From Albidovulum sp. (lineage in GTDB: Bacteria > Pseudomonadota > Alphaproteobacteria > Rhodobacterales > Rhodobacteraceae), in NCBI GenBank assembly GCA_030837785.1, contig JAUQYA010000110.1, positions 1-31,987 of the forward strand: a stretch of 31,987 bases of DNA. Direction: 5' to 3'. Positions 8,278 to 16,917 of this stretch are shown in pieces; within the stretch, counting starts at the first letter, position 1; each line of letters begins with the position of its first letter. Position numbers and translations under genes: made by a program. The notes under the pieces were generated by a model. The model saw nothing but the letters and a program-made list of their open reading frames with translations, did no database searches and was not told where the DNA came from.

Positions 8278-8892
8278 TCAATACGTGGGCGGCGTGATCG
8301 CCCAGACCACCACGGTGTCGCCGGGGCCGGGGTTGCGGTAGCGGTGCGGCTCGCGCGAGGAATGCGAGAAGCTGTCGCCCTCCTGAAGCAGGAAATAGCG
8401 CTCTCCCACCCAAAGCTCGAGCCGGCCCGAGATCACCAGCCCGACCTCGTCGCCCTCGTGGGCATAGGCCTTGCCGACCTCGCTGCCCGGCGGCATGTGC
8501 GACTGGATCATCTCCAGCGCCAGCGACAACTGCGGCGTCAGCAACTCGTCGACGATGCCCTGTTCGAACGCGACCCTCAGCCGGTTCGGCCGGCGGATGA
8601 CATAGCTGCGTTCCTCGGGCGGGATGGCATGATCCTCGCCCGAGAAGAACCATTGCACCGTCACCCCGAGGTGATGGGCGATCGAGAAGAGCGCGTTGAT
8701 GGAAGGTTCCGCCAGATCGCGCTCGATCTGGCTCAGATAGCCGATCGAAAGGCCGCAGCCTTCGGCCAGCGCCGCCAGCGTCATGTGGCGGCGCTTGCGC
8801 AACTGGCGCAGGCGCTCGCCGAGAATCTTTCCGGAACCGGGCGGAACGGCTGGCGGCACGGCGGGCCGCTCCGGCGGCTGGCCGGGTTTCAT
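8278..8892 (-). CDS. XRE-family transcriptional regulator with C-terminal cupin
   Basis: A 204-residue HTH-cupin regulator. A proline-rich N-terminal arm (~1-25) precedes the XRE domain (LGERLRQLRKRRHMTLAALA, then SIGYLSQIERDLAEPSINAL), and the cupin at ~120-200 ends in VVVWAITPPTY. The ATG at 8890-8892 starts four bases after the ATPase stop (TGA at 8897-8899), so it is the last cistron of the importer operon and is likely translationally coupled. A longer reading start at 8982 would run inside the ATPase gene and is less likely. By family it should sense the imported amine/polyamine or a breakdown product and regulate this operon, which makes a feedback loop because it is encoded in it. It is a paralogue of the regulator at 2723-3277. 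Confidence 0.92.
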   Translation of the reverse strand: MKPGQPPERPAVPPAVPPGSGKILGERLRQLRKRRHMTLAALAEGCGLSIGYLSQIERDLAEPSINALFSIAHHLGVTVQWFFSGEDHAIPPEERSYVIRRPNRLRVAFEQGIVDELLTPQLSLALEMIQSHMPPGSEVGKAYAHEGDEVGLVISGRLELWVGERYFLLQEGDSFSHSSREPHRYRNPGPGDTVVVWAITPPTY

Positions 8893-8896
8893 CGGC

Positions 8897-9958
<1,062 letters not shown>

Positions 9959-9987
9959 GGGCATTTCCCGCAAGTTGGCCGATCCGT

Positions 9988-10767
9988 TCACCGCGCCGCG
10001 AGGCTGCGCTTCTGCAGCCGGTTGAGCGCAAGGATGAACAGGCAGGAGACGATGGACAGAAGCAGCGCCACCACGACGATGGTCGGTTGCAGCCGGTCGC
10101 GGAGGCTCGAGAACAGCGTGATCGGCAGCGTCTGCGATTCGGGCGAGGCGATGAAGAGCGCCACCACCACCTCGTCGAAGGATGTGATGAAGGCGAAAAG
10201 CGCGCCGGTGGCGAAGCCCGGCATGGCCAGGGGCAGAGTGACGGTGCGGAAGCGATACCAGCGCGAGGCGCCGAGCGAGGCGGCCGCGCGTTCAAGCTCC
10301 GGGTCGAGGCCCTTCAGCGAGGTCATCACCGAGAGGAACACCAAGGGTGCGGCCAGGATCGTGTGGGCGAGGACGAGCGCCTGGTAGGTGCTGCCAAGCC
10401 CGACGCGGCCGAAGGCATAGGCCATCGCCACGCCGAGGACGACCGAGGGGATGACCACGGGCGAGACGAAGAGCGCGGAGAGAACGATCTGCCCCCATTT
10501 GCCAGCAAGCATCGTGCCCATCGCGGCGAGCCCGCCCACCAGCACCGCCACCACCGTGGTGCCGAGCGCCACGCGCGCGCTGTTGCCGAGCGTGTAGAGC
10601 CAGGGCGGCGCGGTGAAGAACTCGCGGAACCAGCGGACGGAAAAACCCTCCATCGGATAGGTCAGGAAGGTGCTGTCGTTGAACGCCAGCGGCAGCACCA
10701 CGACGAGCGGCAGGATGAGGAAGATGAAGGCCAGCGAAAGCGATGTCCAGTAGATCGCGCGCGACAT
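9988..10767 (-). CDS. ABC transporter permease, PotC type
   Basis: A 259-residue inner-membrane permease with about six hydrophobic helices (TSLSLAFIFLILPLVVV at the N-terminus, others around VALGTTVVAVLVGG, LFVSPVVIPSVVLG, VVVALLLSIVSCLF). The cytoplasmic EAA loop that docks to the ATPase is clear: LERAAASLGASRW followed by LPLAMPGF. Its ATG shares one base with the stop of the preceding permease (TGATG), so translation is coupled. Length and motif match PotC-like subunits of polyamine/opine-type importers. Confidence 0.94.
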   Translation of the reverse strand: MSRAIYWTSLSLAFIFLILPLVVVLPLAFNDSTFLTYPMEGFSVRWFREFFTAPPWLYTLGNSARVALGTTVVAVLVGGLAAMGTMLAGKWGQIVLSALFVSPVVIPSVVLGVAMAYAFGRVGLGSTYQALVLAHTILAAPLVFLSVMTSLKGLDPELERAAASLGASRWYRFRTVTLPLAMPGFATGALFAFITSFDEVVVALFIASPESQTLPITLFSSLRDRLQPTIVVVALLLSIVSCLFILALNRLQKRSLAAR

Positions 10768-11948
10768 CAGGCGGTCCCTCCCGTGGCCCGGCTCCAGCCG
10801 AAGGCGCGGCGCAGGAGCGCGCCGGTCACCACCATCGCGATCACGCAGACGAGGAGCATCAGCGACAGCACCGAGGCCATGCCCCAGTTCAGCCCCTTCC
10901 GCACGAAATCGGCGATGTAGTAGGACAGCATCTGGTCGCCCGGCCCCCCGGTCAGCGCCGGCGTCACGTAGAAGCCGAGCGCGAGGATGAAGACGGTGCC
11001 GCCGCCCACCGCGACGCCACGAAGGCTTTGCGGGAAGTAGACGCGCAGGAAGGTCTCGACCGGGCCCGCGCCAAGACTGCGCGAGGCCTGCGCCTGGGCG
11101 GCCGGAATGGTCCTCATCACGTTGATCATCGGCAGGATCGCGAAGGGCAGCAGCACATGGGTCATGGCGACAACGGTGCCGAAGCGGTTGAAGATCAGTT
11201 GCAGGGGTTCGGTGATCAGATGCAGCCAGATCAGGAAGTCGTTCAGGAGGCCGTTGGTCTGCAACAGCACCACCCAGGCGGTGGTGCGCACCAGGATCGA
11301 GGTCCAGAACGACAGCAGCACCGCCATCAGCACCACCGCCTGCACCCGGGGCGTGCCGGTGGCCACAGCATAGGCCAGCGGATAACCCAGCAACAGCGTC
11401 AGAAGCGTGACCTCGGCCGAAATGACGAAGGTGCGCAGCGTGATCCGCAGGTAGATGTCGTCGCCCGGTGCCATCTGGTAGCCGCCGCCGGGGGCGGGCT
11501 TGATGCCCGTGGCCTTCTGGAAATGCCGCCAGGTGATCGGCTCGACGTTGCGGCGCACCACGTCCCAGGTGGCGGCATCGCCCCACGCTGGGTTGAACGC
11601 GGTCAGCCCGGCCAGGGTCGGCTCGATCCCCTTCGCCTTGTTGCCGGTGTCGATGATCAGCGACCGCATGCCCCCCAGTTCCTGGTTGAACATGCGCCCG
11701 ACCTCGGCGCGGTCCTTCTTCGCCATCGCCTGGAGGTCGGCCAGCAGCGCCGCCGCCACGGCATCGTCGACCTTGGCCGCGTCGCTGAACCGGGCCGAGA
11801 GCGTCGGGAACCGCTCGCTCAGCGTGCCGTTGTCGAGCGCGAGCCCGCCGATGGAGACGAGCGGCAGCAGATAGAGCGCGACATAGGCCGCAACCGGCAG
11901 GACGAGCAGCATCGCCGCGGCAAGGAAGGTGCTTCGGGCTTTCGACAT
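10767..11948 (-). CDS. ABC transporter permease, PotB type, with large periplasmic insertion
   Basis: A 393-residue permease. One N-terminal helix (~7-32) is followed by about 110 mostly hydrophilic residues (~40-150) before the second helix, an insertion that ordinary PotB proteins of ~280-300 residues lack. The rest has the usual five to six helices and an EAA-like loop (IPAAQAQASRSLGAG, then YFPQSLRG). The insertion is probably periplasmic and may contact the binding protein. A GGAG site precedes the ATG at 11946-11948. It is separated from the upstream binding-protein gene by 90 nt that contain a strong hairpin. Confidence 0.93.
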   Translation of the reverse strand: MSKARSTFLAAAMLLVLPVAAYVALYLLPLVSIGGLALDNGTLSERFPTLSARFSDAAKVDDAVAAALLADLQAMAKKDRAEVGRMFNQELGGMRSLIIDTGNKAKGIEPTLAGLTAFNPAWGDAATWDVVRRNVEPITWRHFQKATGIKPAPGGGYQMAPGDDIYLRITLRTFVISAEVTLLTLLLGYPLAYAVATGTPRVQAVVLMAVLLSFWTSILVRTTAWVVLLQTNGLLNDFLIWLHLITEPLQLIFNRFGTVVAMTHVLLPFAILPMINVMRTIPAAQAQASRSLGAGPVETFLRVYFPQSLRGVAVGGGTVFILALGFYVTPALTGGPGDQMLSYYIADFVRKGLNWGMASVLSLMLLVCVIAMVVTGALLRRAFGWSRATGGTA

Positions 11949-11987
11949 CGGGACTCCGCTTCGCTGATCTTCGGTGTCAAATGCCGG

Positions 11988-12014
11988 GCGTGCGCAGAGG
12001 GTCTCTGCGCACGC
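11988..12014 (-). promoter_or_regulatory. Intra-operon stem-loop between binding-protein and permease genes
   Basis: A perfect 12-bp stem (GCGTGCGCAGAG and its complement) with a 3-nt loop lies just after the binding-protein stop. No T-run follows on the minus strand, so it is more likely a processing or 3'-end-stabilising element. Such an element would leave the binding protein more abundant than the permeases, a common arrangement in ABC importer operons. Confidence 0.7.
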
Positions 12015-12038
12015 TCGTTACTTTCTACACGAAACGGA

Positions 12039-13073
12039 TTACTGCGTAACCCAGTTGTTCCAGCGCTCGGTGATCGCGTCCTTGTGGTCGGTCCAGAACG
12101 CGTCCGAGAAGAACAGGCCGGTCTCGATGTTCTTGCCGGCCGGCAGTTCGGCGGCATCCTCGGGCTTCATCATGCCCGGGGCCTGGGTGTTGGTCGGGCC
12201 GTAGGGCATCTGCGCCGAGAAGATGGCCTGGCGGCTGGCGTCGTTGACGTAGGAGAGGAACTCCAGCGCCAGATCCTTGTTCGGCGCATTCGCCGGGATC
12301 CCCCACGAGTCGATCGAATAGATCGGGTTCACCCAGAGGAAGTCGAGCGGCTTGCCGTCGCGCTTGGCCGCGGTGATGCGGGCATTGTAGGACACCGTCA
12401 TGACGACGTTGTTCGCCGCCAGCCATTCCACCGGCTGGGCGCCGGCGTCCCAGAACTGCAGGTCACCCTTGATCGTGTCGAGCTTGGCGAAGGCGCGGTC
12501 CAGCCCCTCCGGCGTGCCGAGCACGTTGTAGACCTCGGACGGGGCAACCCCGTCGGCCATCAGCACCAGTTCCAGGTTGAACATCGGACCGGTGCGCATG
12601 CCGCGCTTGCCCGGCCATTTCGCGGTGTCGAAGAAGTCGGCAAGGCTCGTCGGCGCCTCGCCCACGGTGTCCTTGTTGAAGGCAAGCCCGGTGCCGATCA
12701 CCACGTTGCCCACGCCGCAGGGACGCACGGCATCGGGCATCAGCTCGTCCTTGCCGGCGACGGCGTTCCAGTCGAACTCCTCCAGGAGGCCCTCGTCGCA
12801 GGCCACCTGCAGGTCGGCGCCCTCGGCGATCACCAGATCCCAGGTCACGTCGCCGGTCTCGGCCATCGTCTTCAGTTCCGCCAGACCGCCAAGATAGGTG
12901 GTTTCGGTGAAGGCAATGCCCTTTTCCTTCGCGAAGGGCTCGAAATAGGCCGCGCGCTGAGCATCCTGGTAGTTGCCGCCCCAGCCCGCGATCACCAGAT
13001 CACGCGCGCCGGCCGCCTGGGCCGCCATCAGCGCCGCGACCGAAACCGCCGCCAGCTTCATGTATCCGAACAT
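12039..13073 (-). CDS. ABC transporter extracellular solute-binding protein, PotD type
   Basis: A 344-residue periplasmic binding protein and first gene of the importer operon. A signal peptide (MKLAAVSVAALMAAQ...) ends near AGA, and the mature protein begins RDLVIAGWGGNYQDA, typical of the PotD/opine-binding cluster. Further family-like segments are TWDLVIAEGADL, GIGTGLAFNK-like GTGLAFNKD, and WVNPIYSIDSWGIPANAPNK near the C-terminus. The start at 13073 is chosen because GGGGAGGATTCA sits right before it. The substrate is probably a polyamine or related small cationic or methylated amine; the nearby N-methyl-amine flavoenzyme and HTH-cupin regulators agree with that but do not prove it. Confidence 0.93.
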   Translation of the reverse strand: MFGYMKLAAVSVAALMAAQAAGARDLVIAGWGGNYQDAQRAAYFEPFAKEKGIAFTETTYLGGLAELKTMAETGDVTWDLVIAEGADLQVACDEGLLEEFDWNAVAGKDELMPDAVRPCGVGNVVIGTGLAFNKDTVGEAPTSLADFFDTAKWPGKRGMRTGPMFNLELVLMADGVAPSEVYNVLGTPEGLDRAFAKLDTIKGDLQFWDAGAQPVEWLAANNVVMTVSYNARITAAKRDGKPLDFLWVNPIYSIDSWGIPANAPNKDLALEFLSYVNDASRQAIFSAQMPYGPTNTQAPGMMKPEDAAELPAGKNIETGLFFSDAFWTDHKDAITERWNNWVTQ

Positions 13074-13165
13074 TGAATCCTCCCCGTTGACACCTCGGCG
13101 GAGCCCCGGCGCTCAAGGCGCGCGCCCCTCCCGTCCGACTTCATGGCGACTGCCATAGATCAGCC

Positions 13166-13193
13166 AATAGACCGAGTAAAAAAAATTTTGCAA
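13166..13193 (-). promoter_or_regulatory. Candidate promoter of the ABC importer operon
   Basis: An AT-rich island (13150-13205) upstream of the binding-protein gene contains, on the minus strand, TTGCAA (13193-13188), a 16-nt spacer rich in T and TCTATT (13171-13166). It resembles a housekeeping promoter with a TTGACA-like -35 and a weak -10. The leader to the start codon would be about 85 nt. Confidence 0.4.
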
Positions 13194-13300
13194 GAAAAAA
13201 TCGAGCCGGCCACCATGATCCCCTGCCATGCCTTCCCCGCCGTCGCGATGCGGCAGGCCGCTCGCCGGCGGGCGCGATCCGGAGACGGCGCCGCGGCCGG

Positions 13301-15181
13301 TCACGCCGTGGCGGAAAAGGCGCTGGCGAGCACCGGCTCCATGCCGACCGCGACGAAATCGGCGCCATCGCAGTGCGGGCTCCCGCCCGCCGCGCCGTCA
13401 GGCCCCGGCCAGAGCGCCACGCCGAGCCGCAGCCCGGGAAGGCGGCGGCGCAGCAGGCGGATGCGCAAGGCGACCGACCGGTGGACCGACCCGTCGAGCG
13501 AGGCGATGACGATCGTCTCGGGCTCGTGCGCCGTCAGCGCCGCGGTCGGGTCGGTGCGGTGCGGCAGGGCGACGGCTTCGGCGCCTTCGGCCCGCATCGC
13601 CTGCGCCACCATCTCGGCGGCCGCATCATCGAGCGCGGTGCGCGCCCCGAGGACCGCGACGCGACGCCCCACGCCGTCGAGCACGCCGTTGTTGAGAAGC
13701 GTGGCCGGCTCGCCGGCAGTGTGGCCGGCACCCCCGGCGCCCTCTTCGACGCCCTCGCTCTGGGCGCGCTCGTCCTCGACCACGGTTTCGAGATCCTCGA
13801 TCAGCCGATAGGCGGCCCGGGCGATCCGGTCGGCCTGGACCTCGGACAGAAGCCCCGCCTCATGATCCGCATGGGCGAGCGCCAGTGCGGGAATCGCCGT
13901 CCGGTCGTAGTATTCCGAAAGGTAGCGTTCCGATGTGGTCAGCGTCGCCGTCTCGGTGAAGGCGAAGGCGTGCCCGGCCAGAAGACGGTCATAGAGCTGC
14001 GCCGATTCCTCGAGCACGGGCTTGTCGCCCAGCATGATCGAGAACAGCCGGAGGCTGGGCACGTGGTAGCCGATCACGACAAGACACACCGTCAGCGGCG
14101 TGGCGATGATCAGCCCGAGGGGACCCCAGAGCCAGGTCCAGAACATCGCCGACACGATCACCGCAAGCGGGCTCACCCCGGTGCGCTGGCCGTAGAAATA
14201 GGGCTCGATCACGTTCGAGGTGACGAATTCCACAAAGATGAAAAGCACCGCCGTCCACAGCACCAGCCCCCAGTGGGGAGAGACGGCGAAGGCCATCACC
14301 AGCGGCAGAAGCGCCGAGATGGCCGAGCCGATGTAGGGCACGAAGCGCATCACCAGCGTGACGATGCCGAAGAAGAGCGCGTTCGGCACCCCGATGAGCA
14401 CGAGGCCCAACCAGATCGGCACCGCGTAGATCACATTCACCAGAAGCTGCGCCCCGAGGTAGGTCGACACCCGCGACCCCGCCTCGGCCAGAAGCCGCGA
14501 GGTGGCCAGGATGTTGGTGCCGCCAATGAGCTGCACCAGCCTGTCGCGCAGTGCCGCCCGTTCCAGAAGCGCGAAGACGACGACCACGAAGATCAGGCCG
14601 AAGGTCGCGACCGGGGTCAGCGCGGGAAGGATGACGCCGGTCAGCCAGCCGGCGATGCTGGTCTGCTCGACCACCTCCACCTTCATCGCGGTATCGGCCG
14701 CGGGCGCGGCGCCGTCGGCCGCCGCGATCTGCTGCTCGACGCGGGCGCTGATGTTCTCGACCATGCCGCGCAGGTGCGAGACGACCTTGCTGTCCTTGCC
14801 GGCTTCCAGAAGCGTGTCGACCTTCGACAGCACGTTGCCCTGGTAGAGCGGCAGGTTGGTGCCGATCTGGCTCAGCTGATAGGCGACGATCAGCACGAAC
14901 GCCCCCACCAGCACCGCCGCGACAAGGACCGTCAGGATCACCGCCGGCGTGTCGCGCAAGCCGCGGCGGCGCAGGAAGTTCACCACCGGCGTCAGGATGA
15001 AGGCGACGAGCATTCCCAGGACCAGCGGCAGGAACAGCTCCTTGGCGACGGCGAGGATGGCGCAGACGGCGACGATCACCGCCAGTGCCGTCAGCGAGAC
15101 GACCGAATGGCCCGCCGTCTCCTTCGCGGCGCCCCCTGCCCAACCGACCGTCCCGGCCGCCTGCTTGCCACGCGACTCCAT
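13301..15181 (-). CDS. AI-2E family (PerM/UPF0118) membrane protein with extra C-terminal domain
   Basis: A 626-residue protein. After a short polar N-terminus come paired helices (SLTALAVIVAVCAILAVA, LFLPLVLGMLVAFILTP), then the soluble insertion typical of the family, then further helices with the conserved MRFVPYIGSAI-like region and EPYFYGQRTGVSPLAVIVS. About residue 400 onward is soluble. The last ~120 residues (RRVAVLGARTALDDAAAE onward) look like a Rossmann/flavodoxin-type or B12-binding-like fold and are absent from ordinary ~350-residue members. The family includes AI-2 exporters and Na+/H+ antiporters, so the transported substrate cannot be named. The start at 15181 follows a G-rich site; 15208 is an alternative. 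A GGAAC-N17-TGTT element 100 nt upstream suggests stress control. Confidence 0.85.
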   Translation of the reverse strand: MESRGKQAAGTVGWAGGAAKETAGHSVVSLTALAVIVAVCAILAVAKELFLPLVLGMLVAFILTPVVNFLRRRGLRDTPAVILTVLVAAVLVGAFVLIVAYQLSQIGTNLPLYQGNVLSKVDTLLEAGKDSKVVSHLRGMVENISARVEQQIAAADGAAPAADTAMKVEVVEQTSIAGWLTGVILPALTPVATFGLIFVVVVFALLERAALRDRLVQLIGGTNILATSRLLAEAGSRVSTYLGAQLLVNVIYAVPIWLGLVLIGVPNALFFGIVTLVMRFVPYIGSAISALLPLVMAFAVSPHWGLVLWTAVLFIFVEFVTSNVIEPYFYGQRTGVSPLAVIVSAMFWTWLWGPLGLIIATPLTVCLVVIGYHVPSLRLFSIMLGDKPVLEESAQLYDRLLAGHAFAFTETATLTTSERYLSEYYDRTAIPALALAHADHEAGLLSEVQADRIARAAYRLIEDLETVVEDERAQSEGVEEGAGGAGHTAGEPATLLNNGVLDGVGRRVAVLGARTALDDAAAEMVAQAMRAEGAEAVALPHRTDPTAALTAHEPETIVIASLDGSVHRSVALRIRLLRRRLPGLRLGVALWPGPDGAAGGSPHCDGADFVAVGMEPVLASAFSATA

Positions 15182-15283
15182 CCTGCCCCCCTGCCCCCGA
15201 TACGCCATCCTCCGCGGCGGCGGCGACGCGGCGCCGATCCCGCCCCGCCTCCCGCCCCGCCTCCCGCCCCGCCGCCGGATCAT

Positions 15284-15309
15284 AACACGCCCGCAGCGCC
15301 GCCGGTTCC
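15284..15309 (-). promoter_or_regulatory. Possible EcfG promoter of the AI-2E-family gene
   Basis: On the minus strand GGAAC (15309-15305), 17 nt, then TGTT (15287-15284). The -35 is perfect and the -10 differs from cGTT only at its least conserved base. It lies about 100 nt before the start codon, in a very GC-rich region where chance matches are easier. Confidence 0.4.
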
Positions 15310-15377
15310 CTTGGCGGTTCCCCCGCTGCGCGTCGGCCCGATCCCCCTTCACTCTGCCCGCGGGCCTGCCCGACATG

Positions 15378-15404
15378 AAAAAAGGATTGCGACCGATGTC
15401 GCAA
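15378..15404 (-). terminator. Rho-independent terminator of the DUF1328 gene
   Basis: On the minus strand a perfect 7-bp stem TTGCGAC/GTCGCAA with a 4-nt loop (15404-15387) is followed by TCC and six T (15383-15378). It lies 60 nt downstream of the DUF1328 stop codon. Confidence 0.8.
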
Positions 15405-15464
15405 CCCCAGTTGGGGGAGGGAACGGGACCGGGAGCAAAGCTCTCCCGCTGTTCGTGATTGCCG

Positions 15465-15629
15465 TCAGCGGCTGCGCAGCGCCCGGCCGATGAGCGAAAT
15501 CACGAACAGAACCAGGAACACGAAGAACAGGATCTGCGCGATCCCTGCCGAGGTGCCGGCGATGCCGCCGAAGCCGAGCACACCGGCGATCAGCGCAATG
15601 ACGAGAAAGGTGGCAGCCCAACCGAGCAT
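15465..15629 (-). CDS. DUF1328 (UPF0391) small membrane protein
   Basis: A 54-residue peptide beginning MLGWAATFLVIALIAGVLGF, then a glycine-rich turn (GGIAGTSAGIA) and a second helix (QILFFVFLVLFVISLIG) ending in a basic tail ALRSR. This is the full DUF1328/UPF0391 pattern: two inner-membrane helices and nothing else. The ATG has AGGAG seven bases upstream. Members are often induced in stress or stationary phase; here a GGAAC-N16-GGTT element lies upstream, consistent with the stress-gene surroundings. The molecular function of the family is unknown. Confidence 0.93.
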   Translation of the reverse strand: MLGWAATFLVIALIAGVLGFGGIAGTSAGIAQILFFVFLVLFVISLIGRALRSR

Positions 15630-15967
15630 GGGGATTCTCCTTTGTTCTTCGCGACGCTCGAGCAGCGCCGGGCAATGATCTGACGGGACAACCCCGGCCG
15701 GGGCCGGCGGTTCCCGGCGCCGGTGAAGAAACGTCGAAAAAGGGCGAGCGGGAGCGCCTCCTTTCGCCCGCGCCTCCGGCCACCAGGCCCCAAACCACAG
15801 GCTCCAAGTCACGGAAACGTTAGGCACGAGTTCGCGGCCATCGGTCTTTTCCGCCCGGCAGGCGGAACCGATCCGCACGACCGCGATTGTCCTTCCACAA
15901 GACGTCGGCCGGTCGGCGATCGAATGCCGCGGCCGACGCGCAACCGCATCTTTGTCAGGAGGCCCCC
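15630..15967. other. Divergent intergenic region between stress genes, 338 bp
   Basis: It separates the minus-strand DUF1328 gene from the plus-strand coiled-coil gene. It holds the EcfG-like element at 15690-15714 for DUF1328. For the rightward gene I see only an imperfect match, GGAAC at 15864-15868 then 16 nt and GATT, and a GTCGGCC/GGCCGAC dyad (15904-15910, 15931-15937). No convincing gene is present. Confidence 0.55.
15690..15714 (-). promoter_or_regulatory. Possible EcfG promoter of the DUF1328 gene
   Basis: Minus strand GGAAC (15714-15710), 16 nt, GGTT (15693-15690). It has the right spacing and one mismatch to the GGAAC-N16/17-cGTT consensus, 61 nt before the start codon. Confidence 0.55.
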
Positions 15968-16651
15968 ATGACCGCGAAGTTCACCAAGACCCTCGACGAT
16001 GCCGAAGCGGCAGTCTCCGGCGCCACCGAACGGGTCGCCGGGGCGGCGGGCGCCGCCCGCGAGAAGCTTGCCGAAGCGGCCGAGGCCGCGGCAGAGACGG
16101 CCGCAGAGACGGCCGCAGAGACGGCCTCGGCCGCGCGCGGGCGGATGGGCGACATGATCCGCAAGGCGAAGGACGGCGCCGACAGCGCCAGGGACGCCGT
16201 CGTGGCCAGTGCCGGAGCGGGCCTGTCGGCGCTGCGCGACACCGCGATCGAGCGCGCAGACGACGCCCGCGAGTCGCTCTCCGATGCCGGCGAAAGGCTG
16301 GCCGCCACGCTGGAGCGTGCCTCCGAACAGGAAGACGCCGACGCGATCCGGTCGCGCGTCTACGCCTCGGTCGCCCGGGGCATGACCTCGGCCTCGGACA
16401 TGCTGCGGGAACGTTCGGTCACCGACCTGACGGCGGACCTGCCCGTCCTCGCCCGCCGGCACCCCGGGGCCTTCATGGCCGCCGCGATCCGTCCCAGCCC
16501 GCCGCCCGCCCGTCGCAGGCCCTCGGTCGCCTCGGCGCGGGCGAGCGCAAGTTCGCCCTTTACCAGCCTGCCGATGCCGGAGACGACGCCGGACAGAAGC
16601 GAGCCGGTGTCGGCGCCGAAGGGGCGGGAGGGATCGCGGCGGCCGCGGTGA
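15968..16651 (+). CDS. Ala/Glu-rich coiled-coil stress protein with aberrant C-terminus
   Basis: A 227-residue frame with AGGAGG six bases before the ATG. Residues ~1-165 are Ala-, Glu-, Asp- and Arg-rich amphipathic helix (KTLDDAEAAVSGATERVAGA, REKLAEAAEAAAET, GERLAATLERASEQ), resembling apolipoprotein-, LEA- or phasin-like helical proteins, with a perfect 12-bp tandem repeat that encodes AETA three times. The natural-looking part ends at HPGAFMAAAI. From there the frame reads antisense through an inverted piece of the next gene and gives an Arg/Pro/Ser-rich tail (RPSPPPARRRPSV...) that is very unlikely to be native. It is the first gene of a likely operon with the holin-family remnant and the DUF3618 gene. 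The protein has no recognised catalytic motif. Confidence 0.65.
   Translation: MTAKFTKTLDDAEAAVSGATERVAGAAGAAREKLAEAAEAAAETAAETAAETASAARGRMGDMIRKAKDGADSARDAVVASAGAGLSALRDTAIERADDARESLSDAGERLAATLERASEQEDADAIRSRVYASVARGMTSASDMLRERSVTDLTADLPVLARRHPGAFMAAAIRPSPPPARRRPSVASARASASSPFTSLPMPETTPDRSEPVSAPKGREGSRRPR
16091..16126 (+). repeat. 12-bp tandem repeat, three copies
   Basis: GCAGAGACGGCC is repeated three times without mismatch and encodes Ala-Glu-Thr-Ala in frame. Copy-number change would lengthen or shorten the helix by four residues without a frameshift. Confidence 0.9.
16477..16635 (-). pseudogene. Phage holin family (PF07332-like) gene, N-terminal part, inverted
   Basis: Read on the minus strand the segment gives DPSRPFGADTGSLLSGVVSG, then IGRLVKGELALARAEATEG and LRRAGGGLGRIAAA. 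This is the characteristic amphipathic N-terminal helix of DUF1469/phage-holin-3-6 proteins (LxxxLVKGELALARAEA). It has no membrane helices after it on this strand and no start codon with a ribosome site before it. The missing continuation lies on the plus strand from 16631. It is therefore the 5' half of one gene turned around. Confidence 0.75.
16477..16644. repeat. 19-bp inverted repeat bounding a flipped segment
   Basis: The left arm 16477-16495 and right arm 16626-16644 are inverted copies of GGGA(C/G)GGATCGCGGCGGCC with 18 of 19 bases matching. The ~130 bp between them are in the wrong orientation relative to the flanking halves of the holin-family gene. Confidence 0.8.
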
Positions 16652-16917
16652 TCGGCCTTGTCGGGCTTCAGGCCCTTGCCGGCGCGGCGGTGGCCGGGCT
16701 CGTGGCGGCCGGGCTCGGGCCGGTCTGGTCGCCCCTGATCATCGGCCTCGCCCTCTGTGCCATCGCGGCCGCTTTCGCCTATGCCGGGCGGGCCGCACTT
16801 GCGGCGAAGGGCATCGCGCCGCGGCGGAGCCTGCGCAACCTGCGCCGCGACGCGGTCGCGCTGAAGGCCGCCGTGACTAAAGCCGCCGTGACGGCGGAAG
16901 GAGTTCGCCATGTCTGA
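16648..16917 (+). pseudogene. Phage holin family (PF07332-like) gene, C-terminal membrane part
   Basis: The plus-strand frame through 16630-16917 reads GIAAAAVIGLVGLQALAGAA, VAGLVAAGLGPVWSPLIIG and LALCAIAAAFAYAG, two transmembrane helices, and ends in a basic tail. It is the membrane part of the same protein whose N-terminal helix lies inverted just upstream. A GTG at 16648 overlaps the stop of the coiled-coil frame as GTGA, so an 89-residue two-helix product could still be made by coupling. Its TGA overlaps the start of the DUF3618 gene by 8 bp, as expected of an intact operon before the rearrangement. Family members are small inner-membrane proteins of unknown role that are common in stress-gene clusters. 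Confidence 0.7.

Noticed and set aside
10743..13076. A 777-codon plus-strand frame across the ABC importer genes
   Set aside because: Antisense to three well-recognised transporter genes and extremely rich in Arg, His, Gln and Asp, as expected of a GC-driven shadow.
13373..15493. A 706-codon plus-strand frame antisense to the AI-2E-family gene
   Set aside because: Arg/His/Gln/Asp-rich shadow composition; the minus strand has clear membrane helices and family motifs.
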